DNA from: Fidelibacterota bacterium
GTDB taxonomy: Bacteria; Marinisomatota; Marinisomatia; Marinisomatales; Marinisomataceae
NCBI GenBank assembly: GCA_012963075.1
Contig: DTWI01000208.1
Span: 1 to 8,452 of the forward strand
Length of the DNA: 8,452 bases
Reading direction: 5' to 3'
Part shown: piece by piece, positions 5,583 to 8,452 of the stretch
Layout: each line of letters opens with the position of its first letter
How positions within the stretch are numbered: position 1 is the stretch's first letter
The notes under the pieces: generated by a model
What the model was told of the DNA's origin: nothing
Seen by the model: only the letters and a program-made list of their open reading frames with translations
Databases searched by the model: none
Translations under genes and position numbers: made by a program

Positions 5583-6991
5583 TTGAAATAATTTTTACAC
5601 TCTATTTATTATTAATAATATTAATTGGTATTCTATCAAATAAATTTATTAATTCACAATTAGATTTTTTCTTAGCTGGGCGTAGACTTGGTCCTTGGGT
5701 AACTGCATTTTCTGAGAGAGCTTCTGGTGAATCAGCTTGGTTATTGTTGGGCTTACCAGGAGCTGCAATTGCAATTGGATATGGTGAAATATGGGCTGTT
5801 ATTGGGATTATCAGTGGTATTATTCTTTCCTGGTTTCTTATAGCAGAAAAATTGAGAGCCGAAACAGAACAATATGAAGCATTTACAATTCCTGATTACT
5901 TACATAAAAAATTTAATGATACATCAGGTATTATTAAAATATTTTCATCTGTAATTATTGCCGTCTTCTTTACTTTTTATGTTTCAGCCCAATTTCATGG
6001 CTCTGGAAAGATTTTAAATACTATTTTTGGAATAGAACCTTTGTATGGAATCTCTCTAGGAGCCTTAGTTATTATACTGTATACCATTATGGGAGGACTT
6101 TTAGCAGTTGCTTGGACTGATCTTGTACAGGGTATTTTGATGATTGGAACTTTAGTTATTCTACCAATTGTTGGTTTGATTGAATTGTCGTCTTTTGATA
6201 CTCCATTAAGAGATTTAATTATGAGCACAGATTCTGCAAAAAGTTCTTTGGTATCTGGATTAAGTGGGCTAGCTGCATTTTCGGTAATTATAGGTGGGTT
6301 AAGCTGGGGATTAGGTTACTTTGGTCAACCACATCTCTTAATTCGATATATGGCCATTAGATCAGTTAAAGACGTAAAAAAAGCGCGACTAATAGCTGCG
6401 TTATGGGCTATACCTGGTATCTCTGGTGCCTTTTTAATTGGAGTAATCGGTATGGGATACTTTGGAGAAGATTTTTTTATAGGTAAAGATGTAGAGAATG
6501 TTATGCCTATGCTTGCCAAAGAATTGTTACCTGCATGGTTAGCAGGATTGCTCATATCAGGTGCTGTTGCTGCTATGATGTCTACTGCAGATTCACAATT
6601 ATTGGTATCAACATCTGCTATTAGTGAAGATTTAGGGGTAAATGTATTAAAAAAATCTAATAAATTATTAAATAGTCGAGTTATAACAGTTCTTTTAGGA
6701 ATATTTGCCTATTTGGTGGCGATGTATTCCGAATGGAGTGGAAAAACTATCTTTAGTATTGTTAGTTTTGCATGGAGCGGTCTTGGATCATCCTTTGGTC
6801 CAGCATTACTGCTTTCATTGTGGTGGAAGGGAGTAACAAGAAAAGGAATTATTGCAGGTTTATTTACTGGATCTATTACCACTATTATTTGGGGGAGTAA
6901 CCCATATTTGCAATCTATTGTAACAGAGAGATTTATTAGTTTTGCTCTTGCTTTTGTTGCAATAATTATTATAAGTAAATACAGAAAATGA
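5579..6991 (+). CDS. PutP-like sodium/solute symporter (SSS family)
   Basis: This 470-residue inner-membrane protein, with about 13 hydrophobic helices, resembles the sodium/proline symporter PutP (about 500 residues). Matching stretches include FLAGRRLGPWVTAFS, WLLLGLPGA (54-62), LPDY-like TIPDYL (103-108), GGLLAVAWTDLVQ (172-184), GWGLGYFGQPH-like SWGLGYFGQPH (242-252) and MSTADSQLLVSTSAISEDL. Ser335 and Thr336 match the Na2-site Ser340/Thr341 of E. coli PutP. In the first unwound helix, E. coli ASDMSGW becomes ASGESAW (48-54), so the sodium-binding Asp55 is Gly50 and the next residue is Glu51. The substrate may be proline or another solute; I do not assign it. The ATG overlaps the uppP stop by four bases (ATGA). 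Confidence 0.88.
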   Translation: MIEIIFTLYLLLIILIGILSNKFINSQLDFFLAGRRLGPWVTAFSERASGESAWLLLGLPGAAIAIGYGEIWAVIGIISGIILSWFLIAEKLRAETEQYEAFTIPDYLHKKFNDTSGIIKIFSSVIIAVFFTFYVSAQFHGSGKILNTIFGIEPLYGISLGALVIILYTIMGGLLAVAWTDLVQGILMIGTLVILPIVGLIELSSFDTPLRDLIMSTDSAKSSLVSGLSGLAAFSVIIGGLSWGLGYFGQPHLLIRYMAIRSVKDVKKARLIAALWAIPGISGAFLIGVIGMGYFGEDFFIGKDVENVMPMLAKELLPAWLAGLLISGAVAAMMSTADSQLLVSTSAISEDLGVNVLKKSNKLLNSRVITVLLGIFAYLVAMYSEWSGKTIFSIVSFAWSGLGSSFGPALLLSLWWKGVTRKGIIAGLFTGSITTIIWGSNPYLQSIVTERFISFALAFVAIIIISKYRK

Positions 6992-7992
6992 TTAAAGCAT
7001 TACAGTCTATTCAGCATCTTAAGAATCATCCAGATTCTAATTATTTATTAGTTGGTGACCATGATTTCCTCTATTTATATATAAAAAATTTGGTTAAAAA
7101 AACACATTTTGAGTCTTTGGAATCTATTTCTTTCGATTGTTCTGAAAAATCTGGAGTGGAAGATAAAATCTTAAATAGTCTTACATCTATAGATTTGTTT
7201 GAATCTAAAAAATTTCTAACTATAAAAAATATTAACAAAGTTAGTAAGAAAAATAGAGAAACATTTATAAATACAATATCCAAGAATGATGGTTCAAACG
7301 TAATAATCTGTACGGATTCTTCTTTTTTAGGATTTGACTACAAATCAAATAAAAATTTTATTAAAAGCCAATTTGTTAATGATATTGCACCATTTTTCAC
7401 TGTTGTTGATATTAGTATTCCGTTTGAAAGTGAAATGATACGATGGGTAAAAATTTTCTCGAATGACTTTAGTTTTAAAATAAATAATAAGATTGCTAAG
7501 GATTTGGTTGAAATATTTGGGAATAATTTTTCAGCTATCTATAATGAAATTTCTAAACTGAGTATTATTACTGATAGCATAGACGATATTAATCAGGATT
7601 GGTTAGACAGTTTTTATGACTGGAAAAAGAATAAACAGCTTTGGGAATTGAATTATGCTATTTGCGATAAAGATATTGATAAAATCTTGTCATCAGGTCT
7701 ATCAATACTCAATCAGTTTGGTGTTTTGTATATTACCAATTCTTTTTTTACAATTTTTGAGGCACTTTTTCTTGCTAAGTTAAATAATGGAACAATTACT
7801 GATATGAGCCGTAAGAATTTAAGAGGAAAGATTATAAATAAAATTTCCTCATCTTCAGAGAAATATACTATTGAAGAAATTGAAAGAGGTATTAATTTAT
7901 TAGCCGATTTAGATAAAAGAGTTAAAACAAGAAATATTATTGATGAGTCAGAATTTACAAACCTTATTACACAAATCTACCGATATGAATGA
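6988..7992 (+). CDS. holA: DNA polymerase III subunit delta (clamp loader)
   Basis: Delta opens the beta sliding clamp as part of the clamp-loader complex. The protein is 334 residues (E. coli delta is 343). The N-terminal AAA+-like domain begins with YLLVGDHDFLYLYIKNLV (19-36) and, as expected for delta, has no Walker A P-loop. LFESKKFLTIKNINK (70-84) fits the clamp-contact region, where E. coli delta uses a Leu-Phe pair; here Leu70-Phe71. IFGNNFSAIYNEISKL (176-191) matches the domain II VGNDL..L.NEL.KL pattern, and LADLDKRVKTR (305-315) fits the C-terminal collar. Sequence divergence is high, as usual for delta. The ATG overlaps the symporter stop by four bases. Confidence rests on several ordered motifs, not on one catalytic residue. 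Confidence 0.87.
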   Translation: MIKALQSIQHLKNHPDSNYLLVGDHDFLYLYIKNLVKKTHFESLESISFDCSEKSGVEDKILNSLTSIDLFESKKFLTIKNINKVSKKNRETFINTISKNDGSNVIICTDSSFLGFDYKSNKNFIKSQFVNDIAPFFTVVDISIPFESEMIRWVKIFSNDFSFKINNKIAKDLVEIFGNNFSAIYNEISKLSIITDSIDDINQDWLDSFYDWKKNKQLWELNYAICDKDIDKILSSGLSILNQFGVLYITNSFFTIFEALFLAKLNNGTITDMSRKNLRGKIINKISSSSEKYTIEEIERGINLLADLDKRVKTRNIIDESEFTNLITQIYRYE

Positions 7993-8452
7993 CGAATTTA
8001 AATTAACGGACGAACGATTAATTAAACAATTCCAGGAAGGAGATCGTCATGCATTCGATGAATTGGTAAAACGATATAAAGATCGATTGCACAATTTTGT
8101 ATATAGATATATGAATAATCAAACTCTTGCAGAAGATGTTGTTCAAGAAACAATGATTAAACTTTATACCCATAAACATTATTATAAGCCTATTGCAAAA
8201 TTTTCTACTTGGATATATACAATTGCTAAGAATCTTGCGTTAACAGAGCTAAGAAAAAACAAAAGAAGACGAACAAATTCATTGTGGACTGACGATGGAA
8301 GACCTATTGATATTGAAATGGGTGGAGAATCTTTAGATAATAAGGTTCAAAATGAGTTGGCTGTTGAAGAATTGAAGAAATGTTTAGATAAAATTCCTGA
8401 GAATTTTCGTATTGCAGTTGTTTTAAGAGATTTTCAGGAACTTTCTTATGAA
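7985..8452 (+). CDS. ECF-type RNA polymerase sigma factor (RpoE-like), 3'-truncated by window edge
   Basis: The frame starting at ATG 7985 stays open for 156 codons to the window edge. Region 2 covers about residues 11-95: LIKQFQEGDRHAFDELVKRYKDR, then AEDVVQETMIKLY (49-61) and FSTWIYTIAKNLALTELRKNKRR (73-95). A variable acidic linker follows, and region 4 begins with ELKKCLDKIPENFRIAVVLRDFQELSYE. This two-domain plan with no region 1 or 3 is the ECF sigma plan. It directs RNA polymerase to a stress or envelope regulon in other bacteria; the regulon here is unknown. The start overlaps the holA stop by eight bases. An anti-sigma gene may lie beyond the window. Confidence 0.93.
   Translation, partial: MNDEFKLTDERLIKQFQEGDRHAFDELVKRYKDRLHNFVYRYMNNQTLAEDVVQETMIKLYTHKHYYKPIAKFSTWIYTIAKNLALTELRKNKRRRTNSLWTDDGRPIDIEMGGESLDNKVQNELAVEELKKCLDKIPENFRIAVVLRDFQELSYE

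Noticed and set aside
5995..6555. Two minus-strand open frames inside the symporter gene
   Set aside because: They lie fully within a strongly supported membrane-protein gene and their predicted peptides look like antisense shadows.

Overview
The window is strongly AT-rich and gene-dense, with nearly every gene on the + strand. Most genes overlap their neighbour by a few bases, usually through an ATGA or GTGA junction. No tRNA, rRNA or CRISPR array is visible, and no complete insertion sequence with its own transposase. The protein styles suggest a marine, streamlined bacterium of the FCB group; Candidatus Marinimicrobia (SAR406) is my best guess. That guess is inference and cannot be proven from this window.

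Layout: (1) 1-1437 is the 3' four-fifths of glmS, with its start outside the window. (2) 1438-2373 is an accessory patch between glmS and the next core gene. It holds a 132-residue protein of five 24-residue MORN/YwqK-like repeats, a 70-residue two-helix membrane protein, and two short intergenic stretches. (3) 2374-8452 is a tight run: a secreted LpoA-like protein (TPR plus periplasmic-binding fold), pgeF/yfiH, uppP, a PutP-like sodium/solute symporter, holA, and the first 156 codons of an ECF sigma factor.

The genes form a cell-envelope theme followed by housekeeping genes. GlmS makes glucosamine-6-phosphate, which feeds UDP-GlcNAc and peptidoglycan. The LpoA-like protein may activate a peptidoglycan synthase. 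PgeF edits peptidoglycan precursors, and UppP recycles the undecaprenyl carrier. The symporter, the clamp-loader delta subunit and the sigma factor follow in the same apparent transcription unit.

The most interesting signal is in the accessory patch. The 18-base end of glmS, encoding SVTVE-stop, occurs three times: at the true end (1420-1437), just before the small membrane ORF (1989-2006), and just before the LpoA-like gene (2360-2377). The copies differ from each other mainly at wobble positions and in the stop codon. The third still forms a GTGA stop/start overlap with the LpoA-like gene, so glmS and that gene were probably once directly coupled. Two small single-gene segments (569 and 371 bp) seem to have entered at the end of glmS, each regenerating the reading frame's end. 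The first also carries a perfect 14-bp inverted repeat at its borders and has very different codon use. No recombinase is in the window, so the mechanism is unknown.
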